In this document: positions 16,029 to 24,638 of the stretch, one piece after another
Position numbering within the stretch: the stretch's first letter is position 1
Layout: the number at the start of each line of letters is the position of its first letter
DNA from: Streptomyces sp. TRM68367
GTDB taxonomy: Bacteria > Actinomycetota > Actinomycetes > Streptomycetales > Streptomycetaceae
Length of the DNA: 54,544 nt
Assembly (NCBI RefSeq): GCF_014495685.1
Contig: NZ_JACTVI010000055.1
Location: 1 to 54,544, forward strand
Direction of reading: 5' to 3'
Notes under the pieces: model-generated
Seen by the model: the letters and a program-made list of their open reading frames with translations, nothing else
Told to the model about the DNA's origin: nothing
Database searches by the model: none
Program-made: the position numbers and the translations under genes

Positions 16029-17378
16029 CTAGCCCCGCGAAAGGCGCCTGAGGAGCAGCGCGGACGGCACCGGGCGGGCGCCCGCGCGGGCGACGCCGTC
16101 GGCGACCTCGCGGTCGGTCGAGGCGACGATGACCGGGCGGCCGGGTGGCTCGGCGCGCACCAGCTGGCGGATCAGCTCGTCGGCGGTGACGCCCGGCTTG
16201 GAGAACAGCACCCGCACCCCGCGCGGCGGCGCGAGCAGCACCGGCGCGGCCAGCTCGGCCCCGTCGAAGACGCACGTCACCTCGGCGCCGGTCTGCGCGG
16301 CGAGCTGCGCGAGCTGGCCGAGCAGTCTCAGGCGCTGCTTCTCCAGCGGCATCTGCGGATAGCCGGTCTTGGTGACGTTGTAGCCGTCGACCACGAGATG
16401 CGCCTGCGGCAGCGCCAGCAACTGGTCGAGGACCTGGGGGTCGTCCTCGGACAGTGCGCGGGCGGCGATGTCCTTCGGGGTCATCCGGCCCGGCTCCACG
16501 GCGTCCACGGTCTCGGCCGGGCGCACCGACACCGGCGGCAGGGCCAGCTCGCGCCTGAGGCCCTGCGCGGCGTCCAGCACGGTGTCCAGCAGCAGCCGTA
16601 CCCGCATGTCCTCGACGCTGCGCCCCTCGCGCGCGGCGCGGCGGGCCGCCTCCAGGGCGGCTTCCGTCTCGCCCAGCCGGGCGCGCAGCCGCCGGCTCTC
16701 GCTCTCGGCGGCGGAGATCTGGGCCTGCCCCTCCGCGCGGACGGCCTCGATCTCGCCGTGTGCCTTGCGTAGTGCCGCCTCGCCGCGTTTGACGTCGCTG
16801 TGAGCCGAGCGCAGTTTCCGGTGAAGCGAATCCGCTTCCTTCTTGGCCGAATCCAGCTCCGCGCGCAGCCGCTCGGTCTCGGCCTTGGTGTGCTCACGGG
16901 CCCGGGCCAGCTCGGTCCGCAGCCGTTCCAGCTCCGCCCGGGTCTCCTCGTCGGCCCGCTCGGCGTCGGCGCGCAGTGCCTCCTCGCCCGCAGCGGTCAC
17001 CAGCTTCACCCAGCCGACCGGCCGCAGTACATAGGCCGCGGCCGCCACGTCGAGCGGGTCCGCTGCCGGGGGCGGCGAGCCGGAGTCGAGGGCGCCGGCC
17101 AGCTCCGGCTGCGCCTCTCTGAGCTTCTCCCCGATGCGCTGCCGGAACAGCGGATCGGTCTCGAGGGCCGCCGCCATGGCGTTGCCGGCGAACTTGGCCC
17201 GGCGGTTCGGGGCGAACCGGGCGTACTGCCGCAGCTGTGTGGGCAGCTCGGCGACGGTCAGCCCGCCGAAGCCGTCCGAGACGATCTGGACGACCTTGCG
17301 ACGCACTCCGTCGGGCAGCGGACGGTCGAGCACCTCAGCGGCGCCGTCGCCCGGCCCCCCGCCTGTGGTCTCCGCCAT
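16029..17378 (-). CDS. NYN (YacP-like) domain protein with long coiled coil
   Basis: The 449-residue cytosolic protein has three parts. An N-terminal helical region spans roughly residues 1-125. A coiled coil follows to about residue 265, rich in E, R and A heptads. A C-terminal NYN/PIN-like nuclease domain begins at HLVVDGYNVTKTGYPQ, with conserved acidic residues in TCVFDGAEL and IVASTDREVADGV. The DGYNV, FDGAE and STDREV trio matches the YacP/Rae1 ribonuclease family, so RNA cleavage is plausible. The ATG at 17378 starts at MAETTGGG. Confidence 0.86.
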   Translation of the reverse strand: MAETTGGGPGDGAAEVLDRPLPDGVRRKVVQIVSDGFGGLTVAELPTQLRQYARFAPNRRAKFAGNAMAAALETDPLFRQRIGEKLREAQPELAGALDSGSPPPAADPLDVAAAAYVLRPVGWVKLVTAAGEEALRADAERADEETRAELERLRTELARAREHTKAETERLRAELDSAKKEADSLHRKLRSAHSDVKRGEAALRKAHGEIEAVRAEGQAQISAAESESRRLRARLGETEAALEAARRAAREGRSVEDMRVRLLLDTVLDAAQGLRRELALPPVSVRPAETVDAVEPGRMTPKDIAARALSEDDPQVLDQLLALPQAHLVVDGYNVTKTGYPQMPLEKQRLRLLGQLAQLAAQTGAEVTCVFDGAELAAPVLLAPPRGVRVLFSKPGVTADELIRQLVRAEPPGRPVIVASTDREVADGVARAGARPVPSALLLRRLSRG

Positions 17379-17415
17379 CCGTCACACCCCAATGCCTGTG
17401 CGGGGCCGGCCCCCG

Positions 17416-17655
17416 TCAGGAGCCGGCACCCGGCCTGTCCACGAGTTCCACCTGATCCATGGCGTTGCACCAGCGGCACCGCACCGACTCGATGGTCTCA
17501 CTGAGCACCTCGCGCTCCTCGACCTTCGGCTCTCCGGCCAGGTCGAGGTGGACGTACTCCACGACCTTCGACGAGCGGGTCACGTCGAACCGCGTGAGGT
17601 TGCCGCAGAGGGTGCAGCGCCACCGCGTCGCGGCGGTCGGCAGGGGAACCGTCAT
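17416..17655 (-). CDS. small zinc-ribbon protein
   Basis: The 79-residue protein carries two CxxC pairs, CTLCG near residue 14 and CRWC near residue 60, spaced as in a four-Cys zinc ribbon. Between them is a charged segment with beta character. It has no membrane segment. It lies 37 bases upstream of the NYN gene on the same strand, so cotranscription is likely and an RNA-related role is possible but unproven. The ATG at 17655 begins at MTVPLPT. Confidence 0.8.
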   Translation of the reverse strand: MTVPLPTAATRWRCTLCGNLTRFDVTRSSKVVEYVHLDLAGEPKVEEREVLSETIESVRCRWCNAMDQVELVDRPGAGS

Positions 17656-17820
17656 CGTGCCTGTGCTCTTTTCTTCTGGGCCTTCTATTGTCAGTGACGC
17701 AACCGACCTCCGCGGAGCGTGTGGCTCGTAACCCTACGGCCTGGCGGGTACTCGACGCCCGCCCGTTCGCGGCGGCGAGGCGATCTGCGGCCTCGCGTCC
17801 CGGTACGTCATGATCTGTCC

Positions 17821-18510
17821 ATGATCGCCAACTGGAGCGCGACGGTCCGCGGGGCGAGCGGATCGGCCTGGCTGCCGTCGGCGCCGGTGACGTACGGACT
17901 GATCGCCCTGTGCTTCCTGGTCTTCCTGCTCGGCCCGGCCGCGGGGCTCAGTCCGGTGTACGGCTCCGGCGAGGAGCTGCTCGCCGCGCAGCGGGCCTAC
18001 TTCCGGCGCTGGGGCGTGATCCCGGCCGAGCTGTTCCGCGACTCACCGGGGGCGGCTCTCACCCCGGCGACGGCGCTGTTCGTCCACGGCAGCTGGGTGC
18101 ACCTGCTCGGCAACATGCTCTTCCTCTACGTCTTCGGGGCGATGACCGAGGAGCGGATGGGCCGTGTGCAGTTCGCCCTGTTCTACCTGGGCTGCGGCTA
18201 CCTGGCCCTGCTGGGCTACGCGGCCGCCAATGCCACGTCCGAGCAGTCCCTGGTGGGGGCGTCCGGCGCGATCTCGGCGGTCCTCGGCGCGTTTCTGTTC
18301 CTGTTCCCGCGCGCGAGGGTGACCAGTCTCCTGCCGTTCCTGTTCTTTCTGCCGCTGCGGTTTCCGGCGTGGGTGGTGCTGCCGTTCTGGGCGGCGCTGC
18401 AGTGGCTGGCGGCGGGGCGGGCGGCGCAGGGGCCGGGGGTGGCGTATCTGGCGCACCTGGTGGGGTTCGGGCTGGGGTTCGTCTTTGCGTGGGCGCGGTT
18501 CGGAAAATGA
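17821..18510 (+). CDS. rhomboid-family intramembrane serine protease
   Basis: The 229-residue protein has about six transmembrane helices. Rhomboid motifs include HGSWVHLLGNMLFLYVF (His and Asn of the oxyanion region), ERMGR in loop 1, the nucleophile motif GASGAIS, and AHLVGFGLGF with the catalytic His. It should cleave transmembrane substrates in the bilayer. The ATG at 17821 is preceded by CATGAT with a 6-base gap and no ribosome site, so the mRNA may be leaderless. The open frame extends to 17719 but that part is unlike the family. Confidence 0.92.
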   Translation: MIANWSATVRGASGSAWLPSAPVTYGLIALCFLVFLLGPAAGLSPVYGSGEELLAAQRAYFRRWGVIPAELFRDSPGAALTPATALFVHGSWVHLLGNMLFLYVFGAMTEERMGRVQFALFYLGCGYLALLGYAAANATSEQSLVGASGAISAVLGAFLFLFPRARVTSLLPFLFFLPLRFPAWVVLPFWAALQWLAAGRAAQGPGVAYLAHLVGFGLGFVFAWARFGK

Positions 18511-18610
18511 GAGGCGCGCAGCGCGGCCTTGGAAGGGCGGTGGTGGGAGACGGGCGGGCCACTAAAGTGAGGGCTGCCCCTGCTCCGGCTCCCGAGGGAG
18601 AGAACCAGCC

Positions 18611-18892
18611 GTGATCACCGCGATCGTTCTGATCAAGACCAGCGTGGACCGGATTCCGGAGATCGCCGAGTCGATCGCTTCGCTGGAGAGCGTGAGTGAG
18701 GTGTTCTCCGTCACCGGGACGTATGACTTGATCGCCATGGTGCGGGTGAAGGAGCACGAGGAGCTGGCGGAGGTCATTCCCGGGCGGATCAGCAAGATTC
18801 CGGGGGTGGAGGGAACGGATACCCATGTGGCGTTCCGGACGTACTCGCAGCACGACCTGGAGGCGGCGTTCGCGATCGGGCTGGACTCCTGA
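18611..18892 (+). CDS. stand-alone Lrp/AsnC ligand-binding (RAM) domain protein
   Basis: The 93-residue protein is only the effector-binding alpha/beta sandwich of Lrp/AsnC regulators, with no DNA-binding helix-turn-helix. It opens with MITAIVLIKTSVDRIPEI; the central VFSVTGTYDLIAMVRVK strand pair and the GVEGTDTHVAF strand match the RAM fold. Stand-alone RAM proteins form oligomers that bind amino acids and may modulate full-length Lrp proteins. The GTG at 18611 has a GAGGGAGA ribosome site. It lies 100 bases after the rhomboid gene. Ligand unknown. Confidence 0.9.
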   Translation: MITAIVLIKTSVDRIPEIAESIASLESVSEVFSVTGTYDLIAMVRVKEHEELAEVIPGRISKIPGVEGTDTHVAFRTYSQHDLEAAFAIGLDS

Positions 18893-18942
18893 CCCGACCC
18901 GACCGCCTGAACACCGCCTCCGGGCGCTGATCGGTCAGGAAC

Positions 18943-20304
18943 TCACACTGCTGGTACGCAACGGCCGTCCTCCGTCCGGTACTGCCACTGTGCGCCGTCC
19001 CGCACAAGCTCCTGCACCGCGTTGACGAGACGCTCGACGTGCTCGTCCGGCGTACCCGCGCCGAAGCTCACCCTGATGGCGTTGAGGGACTTCTCTCCCG
19101 GTGCGGCCTCGGGCGCGCCGCACTCGCCCTGGGTCTGCGGGTCGGTGCCCAGCAGGGTGCGGAGCAGGGGGTGGGCACAGAAGAGGCCGTCGCGGACTCC
19201 GATGCCGTACTCGGCGGAGAGGGCGGCGGCGAAGTGGGAGCTGTTCCAGCCGTCGACGACGAAGGAGAGGACGCCGACGCGCGGGGCGTCGTCGCCGAAG
19301 AGGGACAGGGTCCGGACCTCGGGGACGCCGGCGAGGCCTTGGCTGACCTTCTCGATCAGGTACCGCTCGCGGGCGACGAGCGTGTCGAAGCCCGCCTGGG
19401 TGAGGGCCTTGCAGGCGGAGGCGATGGCATAGGCGCCGACGACGTTGGGGGAACCGGCCTCGTGGCGGGCGGCCGTTTCGTGCCAGTCGACGTCCACTCC
19501 CCCGTCGGCGCGGCGGCTGACCTTGCGGCTGGCGCCGCCGCCCGCGAGGTACGGCTCGGCCGCGCGCAGCCAGTCGGCGCGGCCGGCCAGGACGCCGGAG
19601 CCGAAGGGGGCGTACAGCTTGTGGCCGGAGAAGGCGACCCAGTCGACGTCCAGGTCACGGACGCTCACCGGGTGGTGCGGGGCGAGCTGGGCGGCGTCCA
19701 GGACGACGCGGGCGCCGTGCGCGTGCGCGGCGGCGGCCAGCTCCCGTACGGGCCACACCTCGCCGGTGACGTTGGAGGCGCCGGTGACGCAGACCAGGGC
19801 CGGGCCGTGCGGGTCGCGGCCGGCCAGGGCGCGCTCCAGGGTCTCGACGGCGCGGCGGGGGCTGCTCGGGGCGTCGAGGCAGGTGACCTGGGCGTCCCGC
19901 CAGGGCAGCAGACAGGCGTGGTGCTCGGTCTCGAAGACGAAGACCTGGCAGTCGGCGGGCAGGGCCGCGGCGAGCAGGTTGAGGGAGTCGGTGGTGGAGC
20001 GGGTGAAGATCAGCTGGTCGTCGGCGCGGCAGTCCAGGAACTCGGCGACGGTCCGGCGGGCGTTCTCGAACAGGTCGGTGGAGAGCTGGGAGAGGTAGCC
20101 CGCGCCGCGGTGCACGCTGCCGTAGTAGGGCGCGTACGCCGCCACGTCGTCCCACACCCGCTGGAGCGCCGGGGCGCTGGCGGCGTAGTCGAGGGCGGCG
20201 TAGGTGACCTTGCCGCCGGTGACGAGCGGGACGGTGACATCTCTACCCAGAACGGGAAGAGGGGTGCAAACGGACTGGTCGGCGGCAGCGGTGGAGACGG
20301 ACAT
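18943..20304 (-). CDS. SufS/Csd-like aminotransferase class V (probable cysteine desulfurase), SAM-IV controlled
   Basis: The 453-residue PLP enzyme has ETEHHACLLPW, VVLDAAQLAPH (cofactor Asp), SGHKLYAPFG with Schiff-base Lys229, and GLFCAHPLL with Cys376 at the position of the SufS catalytic cysteine. It probably removes sulfur from cysteine or a related substrate, though another C-S lyase or aminotransferase activity is possible. A SAM-IV riboswitch lies in its 5' leader (20470-20582), so expression should fall when SAM is plentiful. This ties the enzyme to sulfur or methionine metabolism. The ATG at 20304 starts at MSVSTAAAD. Confidence 0.88.
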   Translation of the reverse strand: MSVSTAAADQSVCTPLPVLGRDVTVPLVTGGKVTYAALDYAASAPALQRVWDDVAAYAPYYGSVHRGAGYLSQLSTDLFENARRTVAEFLDCRADDQLIFTRSTTDSLNLLAAALPADCQVFVFETEHHACLLPWRDAQVTCLDAPSSPRRAVETLERALAGRDPHGPALVCVTGASNVTGEVWPVRELAAAAHAHGARVVLDAAQLAPHHPVSVRDLDVDWVAFSGHKLYAPFGSGVLAGRADWLRAAEPYLAGGGASRKVSRRADGGVDVDWHETAARHEAGSPNVVGAYAIASACKALTQAGFDTLVARERYLIEKVSQGLAGVPEVRTLSLFGDDAPRVGVLSFVVDGWNSSHFAAALSAEYGIGVRDGLFCAHPLLRTLLGTDPQTQGECGAPEAAPGEKSLNAIRVSFGAGTPDEHVERLVNAVQELVRDGAQWQYRTEDGRCVPAV

Positions 20305-20427
20305 GGGTGAACTCCCGTGAAGGCAGCCGGAATCGCCGGCGGAGAAGGTGAAAGGGGGTGTGCGGAGGCGGGGCTCTGCGGCCCTAACGCATTCGCTTGC
20401 TCACGGAAAGACTCCCTCGAACGACCA

Positions 20428-20468
20428 GGACCCCTGGTACTGAGCTCAATCAAGAGCGTGAGGGGTCC
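20428..20468 (-). promoter_or_regulatory. stem-loop downstream of the riboswitch, possible expression platform
   Basis: GGACCCC (20428-20434) pairs with GGGGTCC (20462-20468), and an inner GCTC/GAGC pair forms in the loop. It lies between the SAM-IV aptamer and the ATG at 20304. No T-run follows, so a switch at translation or antitermination level is possible. Exact mechanism is inferred. Confidence 0.45.
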
Positions 20469-20469
20469 G

Positions 20470-20582
20470 CGCTTGCCGTAGACCTTGCTGCCTACGGCCT
20501 GGTCTTCACCCGGGGCACCCCGCCACGGACGGAGGGTTGCCGGACAGCCGGCCGGGGCCTTTCAGCTGTCACTCATGACCTG
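20470..20582 (-). promoter_or_regulatory. SAM-IV riboswitch
   Basis: Read on the minus strand the leader carries GGTCATGAGTG, then CAGC...GGCTG pairing, CCGGCAACCCTCC, and GGGGTGCCCCGGGTGAAGACC, in the order and spacing of the SAM-IV aptamer known from Actinomycetales. GGTC and GACC close the junction stem (20577-20580 with 20501-20504). A separate 6-bp hairpin just 3' (CCGTAG/CTACGG, 20476-20497) matches the extra P5 hairpin that distinguishes SAM-IV from SAM-I. The gene-free stretch 20305-20749 otherwise holds the stem at 20428-20468 and an unresolved promoter. Confidence 0.93.
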
Positions 20583-20749
20583 GTCAGGAACGTACGCGAG
20601 ACGATCACCGCTCCGCAACTTCTGTCCGGATACCGGAACGAAGAAGGTGGTCCCGGTGCTTCGATCCGGTCGGCTCTTTTTCCGCCGCAGCCGCGCGCAA
20701 CCACGACGGGCGAGCCCGGCGGTGCCGAGCTCACCGTCGCCCCTGAACG

Positions 20750-21814
20750 CTACGCGTTGCTGGCGGCCACCCAGCGGTCGAGGGCGCGCTTCGCCGCGCC
20801 CGAGTCGATCGACTCCGCCGCCTTTGCCATGCCGGCGCGGATCTGGTCAGCCAGCGGTGCCTCCGTCGGCCCCAGGGCCACCAGCGCGGCCGCCGAGTTC
20901 AGCAGCACCGCATCCCTGACGGCACCCTTCTCCCCGTTCAGCAAGCGCAGCGCCACGTCGGCGTTGTACGACGCGTCGGCGCCCCGCAGTGCCTCCACCG
21001 GGACGAGGTCGATGCCGACGTCCCGCGGGTCGAAGCTCTCCTCCGTCACCTTGCCGTCCCGGACGACCCACACCCGTGACGTGGCCGTCGTCGTCAGCTC
21101 GTCAAGACCGTCGTCGCCGCGGAACACCAGGGAGGAGTTGCCACGCTCGGCGAAGACCCCGGCCACGATCGGCGCCATACGGGGGTCGGCGACGCCGACC
21201 GCCTGGGCCTTCACCTTCGCCGGGTTGGTCAGCGGGCCGAGGACGTTGAAGATCGTCCGAATCCCCAACTGCCCACGAGCCGCGCCCGCGTGCCGCATCG
21301 CCGGGTGGAACTTCGCCGCGAAGCAGAAGGTGATCCCGGCCGCCTCGGCGACCTCCGCCACCCGCTGCACCGGCAGTTCCAGATTGACGCCGAGCTTCTC
21401 CAGCACGTCCGACGCCCCGGACGCCGACGACGCCGCCCGGTTCCCGTGCTTGACGACCTTCGCGCCCGTACCGGCGACGACGATCGCCGACATGGTGGAG
21501 ATGTTGACCGTCTTGGCCCCGTCGCCACCCGTGCCGACGATGTCGACCGTGGCTCCCGGCACCTCGATCACGTTCGCGTGCTCGTACATCGCCCGCACGA
21601 AGCCGGCGATCTCGGCGACGGTCTCCCCCTTGCCGCGCAGCGCCACCACGAACCCGGCGATCTGCGCGTCGGTCGCCTCGCCGCGCATGACCAGGTCCAT
21701 CGCCCAGGCGGTGTCGTCCGCGGACAGGTCCCGGCCGTCCAGCAGGCCGTTCAGCAGGGCGGGCCAGGTGCGGCCCGCCGCGTTGTCGCCTCCAGCGGGG
21801 GTCACAGCGCTCAT
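20750..21814 (-). CDS. trpD: anthranilate phosphoribosyltransferase
   Basis: The 354-residue enzyme joins anthranilate and PRPP in tryptophan synthesis. Signature segments are DIVGTGGDGAKTVNIST (PRPP loop), KHGNRAASSASGASDVLEKL, FNVLGPLTNPAKVK, and a DDGLDELT-type late motif. Length is normal. The ATG at 21814 follows an AGGAGCGGC ribosome site; a longer frame to 21916 crosses the terminator of the qcr operon and is unlikely. The gene stands alone, as is usual in actinobacteria where trp genes are scattered. The SAM-IV leader of the next gene begins about 170 bases beyond its stop. Confidence 0.96.
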   Translation of the reverse strand: MSAVTPAGGDNAAGRTWPALLNGLLDGRDLSADDTAWAMDLVMRGEATDAQIAGFVVALRGKGETVAEIAGFVRAMYEHANVIEVPGATVDIVGTGGDGAKTVNISTMSAIVVAGTGAKVVKHGNRAASSASGASDVLEKLGVNLELPVQRVAEVAEAAGITFCFAAKFHPAMRHAGAARGQLGIRTIFNVLGPLTNPAKVKAQAVGVADPRMAPIVAGVFAERGNSSLVFRGDDGLDELTTTATSRVWVVRDGKVTEESFDPRDVGIDLVPVEALRGADASYNADVALRLLNGEKGAVRDAVLLNSAAALVALGPTEAPLADQIRAGMAKAAESIDSGAAKRALDRWVAASNA

Positions 21815-21899
21815 CAGCCGCTCCTGGTCGTCGTAGAAACACATTCGTCGACACACATCGGTGTGGTTCCCCACCCTATCCAGCCACGGGCACGGCGAA

Positions 21900-21928
21900 G
21901 GGCCCCGTCCGAACACCGGACGGGGCCC
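21900..21928 (-). terminator. perfect 12-bp terminator hairpin after qcrB
   Basis: GGGCCCCGTCCG and CGGACGGGGCCC form a perfect 12-bp stem with a 5-base loop. It lies 32 bases beyond the qcrB stop and upstream of the trpD start, so it should end the ctaE-qcrCAB transcript. TTT follows on the plus strand and TT on the minus strand. Confidence 0.85.
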
Positions 21929-21960
21929 TTTACCGTGGCGTGGCGAGCTGAGCGCAGCGA

Positions 21961-23583
21961 TCAGTGGTGGCCGTGGCCGCTCGTGATCTCCTTGTACTCC
22001 TCGGAGGTCGGCTTCGGGATCTGGGCCTCCTCGCCGTAGTACGCGTTGCTGAGCTTGGCGCGCAGCCGCTCGGAGCCCGTCACCTTGCGCCGGACACCGT
22101 TCTCGTCGACCGTCGGGCCGATCTCGACCGGCTTGTACTGCTCGTGCGCGGTGAGCGTGTGCAGCTGGTCCTGGCTGAGCGGCTCGTGCACCTCGATGAA
22201 CTCACCGTGCGGCAGCCGCTTGATGATGCCCGACTCGCGGCCGTGCAGCACCTTCTCGCGGTCCCGGCGCTGCAGGCCGAGGCAGATCCGCTTGGTGATG
22301 ATGAACGCGGCGACCGGTCCGGCGAAGAACCCGATGCGGACGAACCAGGTGACCGCGTTGAGCGAGAGATGGAAGTGTGTGGCCACGATGTCGTTGCCGC
22401 CGCCGATCAGCATGATCATGTACGCGGTGACCCAGGCGACGCCGAAGCCCGTACGGGTCGGGGCGTTGCGCGGCCGGTCCAGGATGTGGTGCTCGCGCTT
22501 GTCCCCGGTGACCCAGGACTCGATGAACGGATAGAGCGCGATCACGCCGAGGAAGATACCGAAGACCACCAGCGGGATGAACACGCCCAGGACGAGTGTG
22601 TGGCCCCAGATGTTGATCTCCCAGCCCGGCATGGCACGGACGAGTCCCTCGGCGAAGCCCATGTACCAGTCGGGCTGGGCACCCGTCGACACCTGGTCGG
22701 GGCGGTACGGGCCCAGGACCCAGATCGGGTTGACGGTCACCAGGCCGGCCAGGGCGGCGATGAAGCCGAAGACCAGGAAGAAGTAGCCCCCGGCCTTGGC
22801 CATGTAGACCGGCAGCAGCGGCATGCCGACGACGTTCTTGTTGGTGCGTCCGGGACCCGCGAACTGGGTGTGCTTGTGGTAGACGACCAGGATCAGGTGG
22901 CCGACCACGAGCCCGAGCATGATGCCCGGCAGCAGCAGGATGTGGATCGAGTAGAACCGGGCGACGAAGTCGTGGCCGGGGAACTCCCCGCCGAACAGGA
23001 ACATCGAGATGTACGTGCCGACGACCGGCACGGACAGGATCGCGCCCTGGGTGAAGCGGACACCGGTGCCGGAGAGCAGGTCGTCCGGGAGCGAGTAGCC
23101 GGTGAAACCGGTGAACATGCCCAGGACGAACAGCAGGAAGCCGAACAGCCAGTTGATCTCACGCGGCTTGCGGAACGCGCCGGTGAAGAACACGCGCATC
23201 ATGTGCACGAACATGCCGGCGAGGAAGATGATCGCCGCCCAGTGGTGGATCTGCCGCATGAGCAGACCACCGCGCACGTCGAAGGAGATGTGCAGGGTCG
23301 AGCTGAAGGCCTCGCTCATCAGCTGTCCCTGCAGCGGGACGTAACTGCCGTGGTACTCCACCTCGTTCATCGACGGGTGGAAGAACAGCGTCAGATACAC
23401 ACCCGTGAGGATGATGATGATGAAGCTGTAGAGGCAGATCTCGCCCAGCATGAAGGACCAGTGGTCCGGGAAGATCTTGCGCATGTTGGCCTTGGCCAGG
23501 GAGTAGATCCCGAGGCGGCCGTCGGCCCAGTCGGCGACCCGCTCGCCCGCGGGTGCCTTGCGGCGTTCATTTGCAGTGCTCAT
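21961..23583 (-). CDS. qcrB: cytochrome bc1 complex cytochrome b subunit
   Basis: The 540-residue membrane subunit of the menaquinol:cytochrome c reductase binds two b hemes and carries the quinol sites. Visible are the paired heme histidines in HHWAAIIFLAGMFVHMMRVFF and SIHILLLPGIMLGLVVGHL, the GYSLPDDLLSGTG region, and PDWY (the PEWY motif) in the quinol pocket. It has the long hydrophilic C-terminal extension of actinobacterial QcrB. Its ATG overlaps the qcrA stop by four bases (ATGA), so translation is coupled. In actinobacteria this complex forms a supercomplex with the aa3 oxidase. Confidence 0.97.
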   Translation of the reverse strand: MSTANERRKAPAGERVADWADGRLGIYSLAKANMRKIFPDHWSFMLGEICLYSFIIIILTGVYLTLFFHPSMNEVEYHGSYVPLQGQLMSEAFSSTLHISFDVRGGLLMRQIHHWAAIIFLAGMFVHMMRVFFTGAFRKPREINWLFGFLLFVLGMFTGFTGYSLPDDLLSGTGVRFTQGAILSVPVVGTYISMFLFGGEFPGHDFVARFYSIHILLLPGIMLGLVVGHLILVVYHKHTQFAGPGRTNKNVVGMPLLPVYMAKAGGYFFLVFGFIAALAGLVTVNPIWVLGPYRPDQVSTGAQPDWYMGFAEGLVRAMPGWEINIWGHTLVLGVFIPLVVFGIFLGVIALYPFIESWVTGDKREHHILDRPRNAPTRTGFGVAWVTAYMIMLIGGGNDIVATHFHLSLNAVTWFVRIGFFAGPVAAFIITKRICLGLQRRDREKVLHGRESGIIKRLPHGEFIEVHEPLSQDQLHTLTAHEQYKPVEIGPTVDENGVRRKVTGSERLRAKLSNAYYGEEAQIPKPTSEEYKEITSGHGHH

Positions 23584-24638
23584 CCGCGCTCCCAGAAAGC
23601 AGGACCGACGGGCTCCGCGAAGTCGCCGAGCGCCTCAAGGTAGCCCTCGTCGTTCACACCGATGCGCAGCTGCGGCAAGGCGTGACCGGCGGGGCCGAAG
23701 ATCACCCGGGCACCGTCGGAGAGGTCGAAGGTGGACTGGTGGCAGGGGCAGAGCACGTGGTGCGTCTGCTGCTCGTACAGGGAGATCGGGCAACCGACGT
23801 GGGTGCAGATCTTCGAATAGGCGACGATGCCCTCGTGCGACCACTCGAGCTCGCGCTTGTCCTTGATGTCGGCCGGCTGAAGCCGGACGATCATCAGGGC
23901 GGCCTTGGCGATCTCGTCCTGGAACTCCTCGTCGTGCTCCTCCAGGCCCTCGGGCTTGGCGAAGGTGAGCGAGCCGACCGCGACGTCGGACGGACGCAGC
24001 GGCTCGTTCGTGTTCATGTTCACGAGCAGCTTGCCCCTGGACCACAGGGTGTGGCGCAGCTTGGTCCCGGGCAGCGGACCCAGGTCGCGCAGTAGGACGA
24101 CGCCGGACAGCGGCACCAGCGTGAGCGCGCCGAGCATCGTGGTGCGGATCAGCCTGCGACGACCGATCACGGACTCCTTGGCGCCCTCCTTGAAGTCCTC
24201 GTGGACCTTCGTGCGGACCTCGGGCGTGGCCTCGATCGGGTGCCGCTCGTCGGCGATCTCCACGTCGGACATCAGGGTGCGGGCCCAGTGGACCGCGCCC
24301 GCGCCGATGCAGAACAGCGCACCGCCCAGGGTCAGGCCCAGTGCGAAGTTCAGCGCGTTGATGTGGCCGAGCGGGAAGACGTAGATCGACTTGTCGTGCG
24401 GGATCGCCACGAACGAGGCGATGAAGCCGATGGTGGCCAGCATCGACACCGTGAACAGCAGGGCCACCGAACGCTCGGACCGCTTGGCGGCCCGCTCGTC
24501 GATGTCCTGGATCCGGTGCTCGTGGGGCGGCAGCCCCGGGTCGGCGAACGGGTCCTTCTCGTCCGCGACGCCTACCGCGCCGTGCGCGTCCTCCTGCTCA
24601 GCGGGCAGGTTCTCTTCGGGAATGTCTTGGCTACTCAT
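23580..24638 (-). CDS. qcrA: cytochrome bc1 complex Rieske iron-sulfur subunit
   Basis: The 352-residue protein has three transmembrane segments (about residues 60-80, 92-115 and 160-180) and an extracellular Rieske domain. The [2Fe-2S] ligands are in CTHVGCP and CPCHQS. A twin-arginine stretch (IGRRRLIRTTMLGA) precedes the third helix; this matches the S. coelicolor Rieske protein, whose first two helices use Sec and third uses Tat (established). The ATG at 24638 overlaps the qcrC stop by four bases. The protein accepts electrons from quinol and passes them to the diheme cytochrome QcrC. Confidence 0.97.
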   Translation of the reverse strand: MSSQDIPEENLPAEQEDAHGAVGVADEKDPFADPGLPPHEHRIQDIDERAAKRSERSVALLFTVSMLATIGFIASFVAIPHDKSIYVFPLGHINALNFALGLTLGGALFCIGAGAVHWARTLMSDVEIADERHPIEATPEVRTKVHEDFKEGAKESVIGRRRLIRTTMLGALTLVPLSGVVLLRDLGPLPGTKLRHTLWSRGKLLVNMNTNEPLRPSDVAVGSLTFAKPEGLEEHDEEFQDEIAKAALMIVRLQPADIKDKRELEWSHEGIVAYSKICTHVGCPISLYEQQTHHVLCPCHQSTFDLSDGARVIFGPAGHALPQLRIGVNDEGYLEALGDFAEPVGPAFWERG

